The translations under genes and the position numbers were made by a program. This document shows, piece after piece, positions 47,725 through 60,700 of a stretch of 64,000 nt of DNA. Source of the DNA: Lutraria lutraria (lineage: Eukaryota > Mollusca > Bivalvia > Venerida > Mactridae); the NCBI GenBank assembly GCA_964023205.1, contig OZ026837.1, positions 14,175,479-14,239,478 of the forward strand. The letters run 5' to 3'. The first letter of the stretch is position 1. Each line of letters starts with the position of its first letter. Below the pieces are notes generated by a model, which was given only the letters and a program-made list of their open reading frames with translations, had not been told where the DNA came from and did no database searches.

Positions 47725-48150
47725 GTAAGACCTTGACCTATTGAACTTAAAAATCAATAGGGGTCATCTACATATGATGACCAACCTCTCAATCGATTCT
47801 GAGGACATAAGGTCAAATCATCCTCGACAAGGATTTTGCGATGAAGGTCACAATGATCTTGACCTAAAAATCAACAGGGGTCATCTACATATGATGGCCA
47901 ACCTCCCAACAAACTACGGATCTTATGTCAAATCGGTTGGAAAAGTTTTTGTGCTGCAGGTCCCTGTGAACTTGACTTCAAAATCAATAGGGGTCATCTA
48001 CATGTGATGACTAGCCTTCACGCCAAATTCATATCAGTCTCTAGTTATTGGTTGCATGAGGTTTGGTAAAGGCTTGCTGGACGGACGGACAGACTCACGG
48101 ACATGTGCAAAGCATTATACTCTTTTTTCCTCGAACGAGGACATAATAAA
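47725..48150 (+). repeat. 'gaccttgacct...ggggtcatctac' dispersed repeat
   Basis: Three tandem ~110-bp units each carry AAAATCAAYAGGGGTCATCT followed by ACATRTGATG. The last runs into 'ggacggacggacagactcac' and a 'cctcgaacgaggacataata' hairpin end. This arrangement (unit repeats, GGACGG run, terminal hairpin) is a very common dispersed element in clam and mussel genomes as I recall them. An 88-codon open frame over the units is a repeat artefact. Confidence 0.75.
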
Positions 48151-48299
48151 ACGACAAATCCTATTTGAGTTTTTTATGGTTTATTAGTGTATCATTGCAC
48201 TATTATATAGCACTAAAGTTGCTTTCTATCTTTATAAATAATATCAACATGCAAAAACAAAGACAATAACATAAAAAAGAAAACATAATACAACATAAA

Positions 48300-48650
48300 G
48301 TAACTGGTCACTAGTGAACAAACTTATCATAGAACTGGTCACTTGTAGCCATAGAAACAGACCAGCATGGCTAACATATACATATGAAATTAACATGTCA
48401 AATAACAGGGGTGTCAATAGAGCCAAATTAAAAATACTGAAAATCATACGCAGCCAACCCTTTTTGCCAAAGAAGAGGCCTTCAATCACATTGTTTCCAT
48501 ATTTAACTCAAATTGACCATTACTTTGCCATTTCTTGAGATACATATTTTCATCAAGTAACTTTTATTTTGCACAGAACCATCGCTATTTCAGGACGGAT
48601 AAATCTGGAAATCAGGATATATCCGTAATATTGTCACCTTAAAAAACTAG
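48300..48650. repeat. Dispersed repeat, partner of 54318-54580
   Basis: Bases 48405-48645 match 54318-54580 in the same orientation, with blocks 'ggggtgtcaatagagc', 'gaggccttcaatcacattgt', 'ccatttcttgaga' and 'aatattgtcacc'. One copy lies downstream of the MNT-like gene, the other in one of its introns. The element type is unknown. Confidence 0.65.
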
Positions 48651-49765
48651 TGTATTTAAACAAGTCTTTAATCTCATGACTCCCATTGGTTGCTTATAAT
48701 CACAGTCAACAAATTGACCAATTAAAACGCAGTTAAGCAATAACAAACAGCAGACTGACCTAGTCTTAGAATCTGGTTCCCCACTAACTTGTGATAGTAA
48801 AGTAAACAAAGGAAGAAGTATTAATGTTTTTCAATGAAAAAGTTAGCCTGGTTCCCACACTCTTATTCTAGAATAAGTAAAATAAACTCAAATTTAGTCA
48901 AAAACAAGGACAGTTAGGACAAACGTTTTCGTCACTTTCGTCAGGTAATTAACAACAACAACAACAACAGTCATGACAAGCAAAATGTCGTAATTATCCT
49001 TTAAAATAATTTTATAAACAAACTAATCACAATAAATAAGATGATTACGAGTTTCGTCTATTTGAATAACAAAAATCTATGAAGAAAAATAATAAAGACT
49101 TAAAATCAATTGCGCATAAGTGATCAAGGAAGTAGTCAAACACATTTACAACATCCCCCCACATTTCAGGCAAGATACCAGTACCAACTGCAGTGGGGGA
49201 AAATTTGTCTTTTTACTTGGGGCAATTGTGGAAATGGTTATCCATGAACTGACAAGAGTTCATTAACCAATTATACATGGTAAGGAAATTTTTTTTACAT
49301 CTTTGACAATACCACAAAATAACTAATACAATGTATAAACTTCATAGAATTTTTTTTCAAAAAATCAAAATCTTTCACGTTACCACAAATTAACCAATAG
49401 AATCTAGAAAAACACTTCATAGGAAAAAATACAAGTCACGTTAAGCTTATGTAGTATTCACAAAATCAATTTTTAGAAAAAGCAATGGCAAAGCACATGA
49501 TTTCTTCACTTGATGAAAAATGCATTAATTTACTAAACAGGTAAGTTCAATTGAAATAGATCAAAGGTGTACAGTTCCAAATAATTCAATTCAATGTTGT
49601 CAAAATCTAAATACTAAAGCTACCTATAAATTGACAAATTTAAACATGATTCGAACACCTCACTAAGTCAAGCTGGAGAATGCTGAAGGTATAGACACTG
49701 TATGTGTGTGTGTAAGATTTAGACCAATAAGATCAGTTAATCAGGAAGTAACTACAGAATCAAAT
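48651..49765. other. Intergenic, nothing recognised
   Basis: AT-rich with a short (AAC)n microsatellite at about 48950-48970. No gene is supported. Confidence 0.35.
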
Positions 49766-49766
49766 A

Positions 49767-49921
49767 CAGTACAACCTCTCCAGAGCAGCCCCCTCTTGAT
49801 CAACAACCTCCCTTCAACAACAGCATCATTTTCCCCACTGCAGTTTAATTATTAATTAATCTCTCAACAACATAATAATTATGCTACTCCATAAGGGTGT
49901 TGCTTTCGAGAGGCTGCTCTG
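49767..49921 (+). mobile_element. TA-type MITE, pogo-like termini (copy 7)
   Basis: The cleanest short copy (155 bp): starts CAGTACAACCTCTCCAGAGC, ends CGAGAGGCTGCTCTG, with TA at 49765-49766 and 49922-49923. It serves as the reference for the family's termini and target site. Confidence 0.9.
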
Positions 49922-50164
49922 TAATGTAAATACACTATTTTCACTTTTTTAAACAATGACAACAACAACAACATCAAATATAGCCACTGAAAGTTGACAA
50001 TTTTAAAAATAACTCATAATGAAACTGGTCATAGTTTTTATGAAAAGCAAAAGCTGAACTTCATAAGCCATCTTCATAACAAAAAATTTAGAAACCATTG
50101 TCTTCTTAAGATGCACTAAGTTAATGTTTTGGAAACTTTCGTTTTTGTTTATATCCTTTTCAAC

Positions 50165-50372
50165 AGTCAGAGTCATCATATGAGGCAGATAGTTCATCTA
50201 ACCATCGTTCCTGGGAAGAACCAGTACTAGACTCCCATCCTGTGTAAGCAACTACCTACTTTCTCACATAAAGAGACATGGTCGGAAGCTTGGCTCGAAC
50301 TCAACCTTTTATCAGTCAGAGGTTACAGTGATTTGAAGTCAGCGACCTTAACCACAACCACGGAGGCGGGTG
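50165..50372 (-). mobile_element. tRNA-headed SINE (family A)
   Basis: The minus-strand head at the right end contains 'gtggttaaggtcgctgactt' (A-box region) and GGTTGAGTTCGAGCC (B-box). The tail 'gggagtctagtactggttct', 'acgatggttagatgaactat' is shared with 40257, 53139 and the array units. Confidence 0.8.
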
Positions 50373-51039
50373 TGTTTTGGAAACATATCATTGGTCACAT
50401 AGATTTTGGTGTGATTGAAAAAAACTTGAATTAACAGGTTAACATGATGTCATAATATCAACTTAATGCACCAAGCATAACATTCATATAATCATAGGAG
50501 TAAAAACATTTAACATTCATGCATAATTTCACTATTAATGTAACCAGTCCATGACAGTATTTAACGACCAATAAAGTTCATGCAGACTGTCCAGTCTAAT
50601 GATAAAGGGAGATAATTAGCATTAAACCAACACAAAAACAATCAATGACCATAAACCCTCAAGGTACATGAAAAGGGGTATATTCAGTAAATTGTTTGCT
50701 GGGTATGATGTTGTACCAACAGCCAGTGTCATTTGACAACTTTTCCCGCTTTAATGGCGTACACTCAAGTAGTACTATCAACCTTCTGTAAGCTAGAAAT
50801 TTGTGTCCAGATGGGTTTAAAGAGACTGTTGAGAGAATGTAACCACTCAACCACCAAGGATGATTGCTTCTATATGTTTTATGCTGTTTCTCAATGTTAT
50901 ATAATTTATATATTATATTGGCCAGTTTAACCTTATTCTAACTATTTAACAGCCAACAAATCTCTGAATACAGGCCACCTGTCAATAAAGGCCACATTGA
51001 CTTTCCAAATAATGGCCTTTGTTGACAGGTTTAACTGTA

Positions 51040-51799
51040 GTTTTATCTTAATCAGTCTCTGTAAATCCAGTCATATATTACCTATCTAAAAAAATATCTA
51101 AAACTTAAAACAAAGTTTGAAAAAAACATAACAAGTTACATATTAATTGATCATAAGCTAAATTTAACACACTAGAAGACTATGCGAAAACCACTTTAAT
51201 ATCAAAATGATTTCAACTCTTACAGTAAAGACAGAAGAAGTCATTATCTTAAAAGTATTAAATATCATACTAGATAGTTAATAACTAAGTGTTTTAAATC
51301 TATTAATATCAAGATTAGTTTAAATTTATTTTTTAAAATTCTTTTCCGATTTCCAAACACACTATAAACACTATATATAACATTAATTTAAAATGAATTT
51401 ACAGTAAACAAAAATGCATAACAAAATAATTTTAAGCATTGACTTACAAAATAATCTATTCTGGTAAGAAATAGTATAACATGCAACTAATTCCTTTTGT
51501 AATCCCAGTACCATAGCAACAGTGTATCTCCATAGTAACACTAGGTACATGAGCACTAAATACAACCCTACCATACTATACAATACTTTTATCACATTAT
51601 ATTAATTCAGATGTTTTCCTGACTCAGAATAACACCGGGCAATTCCAGCTTGTCTAGTTCCCACTTGCACAAATAAATATTCATTCATACACACAAGTAT
51701 TTTAAAGAAAGTTTACGCATGACACTTAATAAAAACTAGTAAGAAAACATAACCTTTGTAATAAAGTAAACATCCCTCAGTCACTACAATATAACTTCA
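51040..51799 (-). other. Probable 3' UTR region of the MNT-like gene
   Basis: AT-rich, no competing gene. A minus-strand AATAAA at 51325-51330 lies about 470 nt after the stop codon and could end the transcript. A 70-codon frame at 51383-51595 has no recognisable motif. Confidence 0.35.
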
Positions 51800-54700
51800 C
51801 TATAAAGATGATGTAACTAAAGCAGTGTTGCTAGGCAACGTTGTGGTCGACGTTTGAGTCATAACATTTGGCACCGTAACAACAACGACTGGTTTAAGAA
51901 CCTGCTGTCCGAGCACCTGCCCAGACTGTATCAAAGACGACGGTATTCCCAACGGGAACTGCTTCAGTAGCGGTGAAGCAAACATCGAGGTCAACTGGGC
52001 CTGTGTGAGGGCTGTAGGGGTCATCTGCATACCAGGAGACACCACAGTCATTGGTGTCATCATCTGTGTAAGCTGATTTAACTGAGCCAATGAAACAAGT
52101 GGATTTGAAGTCACCTGACTTGTGGTAACTACTGATGCACCCTGGATACCAGCTCCCGAAGTTGTTGTCGTAACTAGTACATTTGATCTTGGAATGGTAA
52201 GGAATGGCCAGGCCAGCTGGCCAGGAATTAAATTAGGCGTAAATATCGGTCTAATAGGAATTGAAGCAGACGACATTGCTGTGGAAGCCATACTGGTGGT
52301 CACAGTAGAAGATGTCTCCATCTTTGTAGCAGAAGACACAATAGCGAACGTTGGAACGTTGTTTAGTGTCCTTACATTGTTATTAGCTAATGTCAAAGTA
52401 TTATTAACTTGATCCTGTCTTGTTGATTTAATTGACACAGCTGAAGTGGCTGGAGCCAAAGAAGATGCGACAGTAGAAGTTGATATTGGCGATGCAGTTG
52501 TGGACTGCAAGCCAACAGCAGGCGCCATTAGAGATGTCACCAAAACAGGATGTGCTATTTTTTGTAAAGATGCCATATAATATGGAATATTCATTGCAGA
52601 AACAGCATTTGTGCTTGCACTTGTCACATTGGCTGTGAGTAGTTTGGTAGTGGATGGAACTCCATCCTTGACAACCAGTGATGATGTTAAAGAATGATTG
52701 GCCATCTGACTGGTTGTCATGGAAACTGCCGCCGAGTGTTGAGACAATGGTGGAGATTTTAGTTGCGCAGCAGTCAATGGAGCAGTAGATGCTGAAAGTA
52801 AGAAGTAAGTACATAAACAAGAGCTCTGCAAGCAGTGCTAACACTCATCTGTTCACCGCCTCAGTGCGATCTATCCACCTATGAAGTTTCATGTTGTTAC
52901 CTCTTATATTTTCTGGGTTATGAGCAACATTAAAGTTTTTGCGCAGACGACGCAGTGGTCACGACAGCTTGACTTTTCTTTGAAAATAGCTGAGCTAATA
53001 AATGAATTGATAATTCACCTAATTACCAAAATTTATAATCTATGATTACTGAATTATTTTGTAACAGTATGTATGTATTTCATTTGATGGAAACCTTAGA
53101 TTGTCAGTAATGAGAATAACATAGAAGTGTTTTTTATGTTTGTTTCATCATGTTTAACGCCCCTTTTCTACAGTCAAAGTCATATGAGGTGAACAGTTCA
53201 TCTAACCATCGTCCCTGGGGAGAGGGAAGAACCAGTACTAGACTCCCATCCTCCGTAAGCAACTACAACTTTCTCACATAAAGAGTTATGACTATCGGTA
53301 GCTGGACTCGAACCCATGACCCGTTATCAGCGAGAGGTTACAGTGATTTGAAGTCAGCGACAGTAACCACTCAACTATGGAGGCAAGCCTGTTTTTAACT
53401 ACAGAAGACTATCTCTAATTAACCGATTATGAATGAAAATAAAATGTCAAGGCAAACATACCTCTAGCTACAGTCGTAGCAGGTTTTACGACCCTCTGTG
53501 TTAACAATGCTTGTTGTCTTTGCTGTAAAGTCCGATGTAAGATCTGTGTTACCGGTGTCTTAACTGGCGGTATCTCTAGAATTTTACCGGTCACACTCAT
53601 CTCAAAGGCAGCAGGCCCCGGATTAATAGCGTTAATCACAGACAATGACTGGGACTGAGTTGGTCCTGACAGACTCAGTGTAATAGGTATGACTGCCTTT
53701 GGAGAAGCTTTCTGCATAGACAATGCAGGAGAGGAGTTCGACTTTGTCATCATCCCATTCATAGGCATTATAAATGGCTGATTCTTTGGTGTTGGCAGCT
53801 TCAAAGTAGTTGGTATGTTATCTGAAATGGCATTTTCATATTTGAGTTTAATAATTAGCATAACATCATACAATAGCAACTCAAACAAGTATCATGATTG
53901 TTTAGTTTGAACAGGTCATAACCTTCCATAAACATTTTACATTAATATTGATTTTCCTTCACATGTTGAGAAGTTGCCGGCTCCATGTAGAAGGGTAAGT
54001 TAGTACTGGTTAGAATACAGTCCAGGAAAACTTGTTAGGTGAATCCACCGCTGTAATTTGTTGAAAAACGGGAGTAAAACCCAAAAAAAATAAAAAAAAT
54101 TGTACACTGTTTTCATTCAATACATCTTGAAATATCAGATGAGAAATTATCACAAGTTTGAAAAGTCTTAAATCAAAGAGCTATAGTTTGCAAGCATGTC
54201 AAAGAAAAAAATGAAGGCAAATGTTTTCTACGTTTGATAAATAGATCAGAGTTAGAAAACTTAGATTAAATTCGCATAAAGCACTTCAGAGGTTAAAAAC
54301 TTAGGGTTCCACTATAACCAGGGGTGTCAATAGAGCTAAATTAAAAATCCTGAAAATCATATGCGGCTTATCATTTTTACTAGACAAGAGGCCTTCAATC
54401 ACATTGTTTCCATATTTAACTCAGTTTGTATTAAAGAAAATCCTTCAGAGCAGATTAAATCGACCATTAATTAGCCATTTCTTGAGATATTTCCATCAAA
54501 TAACTTGCTCAGAAATCATAGCTCTTTCAGGACAGATCAATCTGGAAATCCTGATATATCTGGAATATTGTCACCCCAGTGTTATTGAGATATCAGATTA
54601 TATATAAAACACTTACTGACATATTACAGACACTGATCAAAGGGAGACAACAATTACTCAACTCTTTGAAACAGTCCTATAAATATTCAGTACAACAGAC

Positions 54701-57700
54701 TTTCTTATTAAGTAACAGATTTGGACTAGGGTCAAGGGGTCCGCCTAGTAATTAAGTATTTTTTCGAACTTAATGGATTGTGAACCATTTTTCTGCAATT
54801 TTAACCAATGGTTTTCATGGGCTATCGCTTCTTAATGAAAACTCTTGATTTCTTAGTAAATTAAAAACTGACTAGAAAAAAATCATTGACGTTATTCAGA
54901 CAATGACCTTTTTTAAAAGTGTGTTTACGTTTGCTTGGTAATTTAGGGGTCGGTGAATTTGTTTCCATCGCTAGATTCTCAGCCTCTTCTTCATCATCAT
55001 CCTGTTCATCGTGGTCGCTAGGAGGCGGGGTACCTCTTTCTGAAAATATTAAATATTTTGTATGCTAAATGGTTATCAGAATCAAACACAAAGTTTCAAT
55101 TAATATGCAATTTTTTCCCTTTCTATGGGCCCCACCATCATTTCCTAAAAGTGAGAAAACCTCTGTTTTTTACTTCCTAAAATTAAGCTAAACATATATA
55201 ATACCAAGCTGCATTTTGTATAAATAAACTGAAATTCAGTATAAATAAACTAAACTGAAATTCAGTATAAATAAACTGATTATTGTACAAATTAGCTGCA
55301 TTAGTATAAAAAATAAGCTGCACTTAGTATAAATAAGCTGAACTTAGTATAAATAAGCTGAACTTAGTATAAATATGCCGAAACTCAGTATCGAACTGGT
55401 GAACACTTACCTGTAGCAGTAGAAGTAGAATTAGAATCATTATCATTATCTGGAGGCACTGCTAGAAGATTTAAATCCACATCAATATTCATTTTATTCA
55501 GCTCAGACTTCAGGGAATGAATACGTTCTTGTAATACTATTTTCTCATGAGCAAACTTCTGCATCTCAAGTTCAAATTCTCTTTCTTTTCTCTTAAGGTT
55601 CTGAAACAAAATAATATAAAATAGTAATACATGTATATAACTATTCAAAGTTGTCTTATCAAGAACAGGGGCATATAAGAGCTAGACTCAATAAATCTAA
55701 TTGTCTGCTTGTATATTTTTAAAATTTAAACTTATTTATTTTACATCGATCAGAGAGGAAGTTCTTACAACTTATATTAACTACTCTCGATGACTGCTTC
55801 CTGGATTCTGACCAGTAATCACGCCGAAAGAAAGGATTGTGAAAGTTCTGGTCAAATTCTGCCACTGATGGGATTCGAACCCTCAACTTCTGGGTTAGGA
55901 GTCTGATGCTCTACCCCTACACCACTGGTCTTTAATTAAGAGTAGAAATTGACTCTGGACAAGCTGAAATTGCCATAGAACTAACTCAACTTTTAAAGCT
56001 GGTCATCCTACAGGACAAGTAAACCAAAAAAATATTTGTTGAGCCCTGAAGTGGCATAAGATTGAGAACCATCAGTCTAGAGTTGTCAGCAAATATTATC
56101 TCTTTTATATTTCATTTATTGAAAATATCTAATGTAGCACTTAATTTTTATTTATGTTTCATCAAATTCATAGGAAGAAATTAAAATCACAGCCATGTAC
56201 ACAACAACAGAGAGAATATCTCACTTTGTATTATGTCAGTGAATTGTTCTAAGTCAACATTAATGAATCAACTTTAAACCACTTATCAAATGTCATGATG
56301 TGTCACATTCCAGGTAAATTGTTATCATATTATATATAATTTAAAGAGTTATCTTAACATGTGTTATATTGTGTACATTTCTTATTATATACATACTAAT
56401 TATGCAGGACATGTACTTTTTTCGTTAGTTCTTAGGATGCTAAATATGTAATTGAATAAAATCCTATAAAATATATTTTTACATCAAAGTGAGAAGCTAA
56501 GATATCTACGCAACAATTTAACCTCATTCAACGACGCATTTTGAAATGCATTACTATAAATAGCCTATTATTAAACTTAAGTTGATTTCACATGGGACTA
56601 CTTTTAGGCTCCGCCCATCAATTTATGCAGTAATCTATTTACTATAAATAGCCCCAAACCACATGTTCAGCATTCCTTCTGCACAAGTCAAGATAACAAT
56701 TTCAGTCTGATGGGTAAAATACAGACTGATTTATGTCATTTATTTTCTACTGGTAATAATCCTGTGAAATTAAATAAATGAAATCTTCAATGCAGACTAG
56801 TAAAATGGAGATCTTTACACCATTAACTAGTATTAGAGAGAATTCTTTAATTAAAATGAATTACTCATGTGCCTCATATTGCATGGCATACACAACTAGG
56901 TCAAAATGTCCTTTAAGGATAGTTTTGATAATTTATATACAACAGTTTCATCAATAATTAAACCAATATCTCATGACATATCTACCATATAATTATAGTA
57001 AGACGTATAAATGGAAAGAGAAAGTAAAGGTTCAATTAATTACTTTATATTTACTATATAACTGTTAAAACAAGAGAACCGCGAGCGGTGCCAATGCTCA
57101 TCTTATCACTGCCTCAAAGAGATTTATCCACCAATGAAGTTTATGTTGCTACCTCTTATGGTTTCTGAGTTATCTGGAATATTGTTTCTGAGTGTTATGA
57201 GCTCGCAGACACCGCAGTTATCACAAAAGCTAGACTTTTTCTTTGAATACAGACAAACTAAAAATGATAAATCCGTCAACGACACTATTATTTGATTCTT
57301 CTTTCTTTTAGATTACTAACTGAATATGATAAAGAGGCATCCTTTATTTACCTGAATGTATCTAAGTGAAGTTCTTAAAATGCCTAGATTTGATGTTCTT
57401 CTGTCTTCAAGACTTGGAATATTCCTTTTTAGGAAGTCAAAACATTCCTTCAGATGAGCCCGTCTGAAAAGGTGTTGAAACAAGTTTTATACTTGAAGAA
57501 ACTGTTATCAGTGCAATCTCCAATCTCATTTGTAATGTACATCATATCAGGATATTTTCCTGCATATTGGAAAACTGACAATTTTTAATTTGTACCACTA
57601 AAGGCATTCAATTAATCCATACATTTCATTTAATTAAATTAACTGATTATTTTTTCTAAAACTAAAATTAATACATAAGTCACATATCTCAGTATAAATG

Positions 57701-60700
57701 CAATTACTCTCCATTTCACTGACAGTAAGAAATCTAATGACAGACATAAAATAGTCAATGCAGACAATTATTGCCAGACACAGCAATTAAAACTTTTACA
57801 TGTCATAACTTTACAACCAATATAAACCTATTAAGCCATTATGAATACATATATTAACTTAGTTGAATCCAAATTACTGTATTTTATGAATGTACCATAA
57901 TGAATCTACATATCTACAGATACAAGGTAAATATGGAGTTAAAACTTGCTTGTCTACAACAAATTTAAACTAGAAATATGTCCATAGGACACAGATGCCC
58001 CCACTCTATTATTCTGGTCATAGTGCACTTTGTGTGACACAAATTTTTTTATATATGCAATACCAAAATACAAATTCAAGGGCAGATAACTCCAGAGTAT
58101 TCGGCCTTTGACAGAGTTAAAACCTACATACACTGATTTACATTTCTGTATAATTTCATAACTCTGTCCCAAATACTTATAGAGAATAGGCATAACATAA
58201 GATTTTCGACGGACAGACAAGGGCAAACCTATATATGCCTCCATCTTTCAGCATGGGGACACAAAAATAATTGAATATTTGTACCTTTCATACCTCTCAA
58301 AGCAGAACAGAAGATTTTTTATTCTTCAATAGAAGAAACAAGGTCCACTTTACTAACATTAGTTTACGACTAAACTAATAGGTGTCAGTAAGAACCCTAC
58401 CATTAAGGCACTCTTATTTTCTCTATCATTGTAATACTTGTATATACACCTGTAGACCTACACAAGGGGTTCATTACTCTGTAGTATGAATATATTCCAA
58501 TATATTCTTCTTGTAAATGTCTATAATCCTAAAACCAACAGGAAATGTAAATGTTTAACATAATCTATTCACCCACGACCAGATTTATTCAGTTAAATGA
58601 GATCATGTCATGTTGTATACCATGTTAAAGCATGATTTGTGTCTTAAGAGTTTCTGATCATTTCCTTCATTTTTCAATAAACAAATCATTCCAACTCATT
58701 TAGAACATTAAAACACTTAATTATATCTGTCAATGTCCAAACTGCTGGTATATTTCTGCTGCAATTAAATGTATGAGTAAAAGTTAAAAATTTGAAAAAA
58801 AAATGGAAATCGTAACTTCAGAGAACTGGAAATTATAAAAAACAATTAAAACCAGAATTTTCGACCCTGTAATTTTTCCCATATTTTTAAAGAACATGAC
58901 AAAATCACATCAACTCAATACATCAGATCTATGAATCAGACCCATGATACCAAACTTTCAAGTCATGTGCACTAGTAACCATGGTAACCAACATTTTGTG
59001 CACGACTGGTGGCGTATCTAGGAGATAGTGTTCTATCCAAGGTACCCACCTGTTTTTCTCCAACTTGTTGTGAACCTCTCTGGTGCCAGCTCTGTAGATA
59101 CAAAAGCAGCCCCGTCATAAATAGCTCACAACAATCAATCAATTAATTAATCAATCCATAAATTAATCAATTAATTAATAGCTAGATTAATCAATTATAA
59201 CATATATCACAATGACAATGAATTAATTATGGGAAAAAACATAAACATTTTTTTGACACTTCATTTGTTGAAACAACAACTACTGTATTCAAATACAACA
59301 TACTGCAAGTAACAATATAATACAAATTGAAATGTAACAAAAAAATAATATTATCTTTCATAAATCAAGAGACAAAATTTGAAGTTAAACAATAAATAAT
59401 TTCCACAATCAACATAGAAAAATACATTAAAATTTCAAATGAATATTAGCAAAAGAAACATTATCCATACTTTTAAGTTAAAGTCAATTATATAAGACTT
59501 TTTCTTGTATAACTAGTTCACAATGCTATACTTAGAACAGTAGCAGATAAGGTAAGCATGAAAATCTTCAGTTTAATACTAAATAGGTCATTATGTCACA
59601 CATTAGGGCTTTAAGGCAGTGCCAAGCACATACAGAAAACTTACCTAAGAAAAAAATGGTCAGATGGTCCATCGTATGCAGGTGTGACAGAGCTGACAAA
59701 AAATTATACGTAATAAAATTAATAACATAATTTTATATAAGACACTGCAAAAGATATAAAAGCTGTGGATAATTCATCTTTTTCAATGGTAGCACTTATA
59801 TATAACATGACACCACACTAACACATTTAATTTTTTATTATATGTTACATACGTTTCGGCTGATAAGCCTTCATCAGTGTTAATGTTTTTTTTTGTTTTT
59901 TTTAATGGTATCATTTAGAATATGGTAAAAACTAGCACTGACATGTTTTAAGAAAAGACAATTTTCGGAGAGTAGGTAACTATATTTTTATAATGTGTTT
60001 TATATTGGACCTAAAATACATTTCTGAATGGTATTTTTATTGAAAAACAAAATTTTGGTAGGGGCCATTTTTAGGCAAGTAGGTAGCATTACTGCAAACA
60101 AAATATATTTCAAAGATGGCCAAAATATAATGCAGAATTCAACCTTTCAAGACAAAGTTACCAGACAACCACAGAAATACATAGCAAAAAAAAGTTTTAA
60201 GTAGTTTGCCAATTTACTGTTGTTCAGTGAAGTTAGACAAATGAACAAACACCATTTCAGTCTTATTTATATCACATTGTAGAAAAGGGATTGAGGTTAA
60301 CCGTCATGATAAATAATGTAATTAACGAAGCTTTATCGCAGCTCAAAATGTGATAGGGCTGTCACGTAAAGTGACTTAGACAGTTGTACCTGAATTGATA
60401 ACGGTAAATTAATGATAAATATAGCAAGAGAAATATATAAATACTAGCACGTAAAATGCATTCATACTACTCGACTCTGATCACATACTCTGACTACTCT
60501 ACAAATTATTTAATTTAAATCCCTTCATTTACAGTTAGGACTAATTGACACCATATTACGCAGCACCGTGTCACGTGCTATCGTGTATCACATGACGGTT
60601 GTCAAGGTCAAGTTAACATGCTTGTTACTATTTATATCTATTTGCTCACTATTCCACGCTTACTTACCCAGATTTTGTCCGCGGTCTCGCCGATTTAAGG

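Noticed and set aside
47741..48007. 88-codon frame with repeated LKINRGHLHMM
   Set aside because: Translates a dispersed non-coding repeat unit.
52122..52844. Plus-strand 96-codon and minus-strand 138-codon frames over the last MNT exon
   Set aside because: Shadow frames of a Ser/Thr/Ala-rich coding exon. The MNT frame alone joins the upstream exons in phase.
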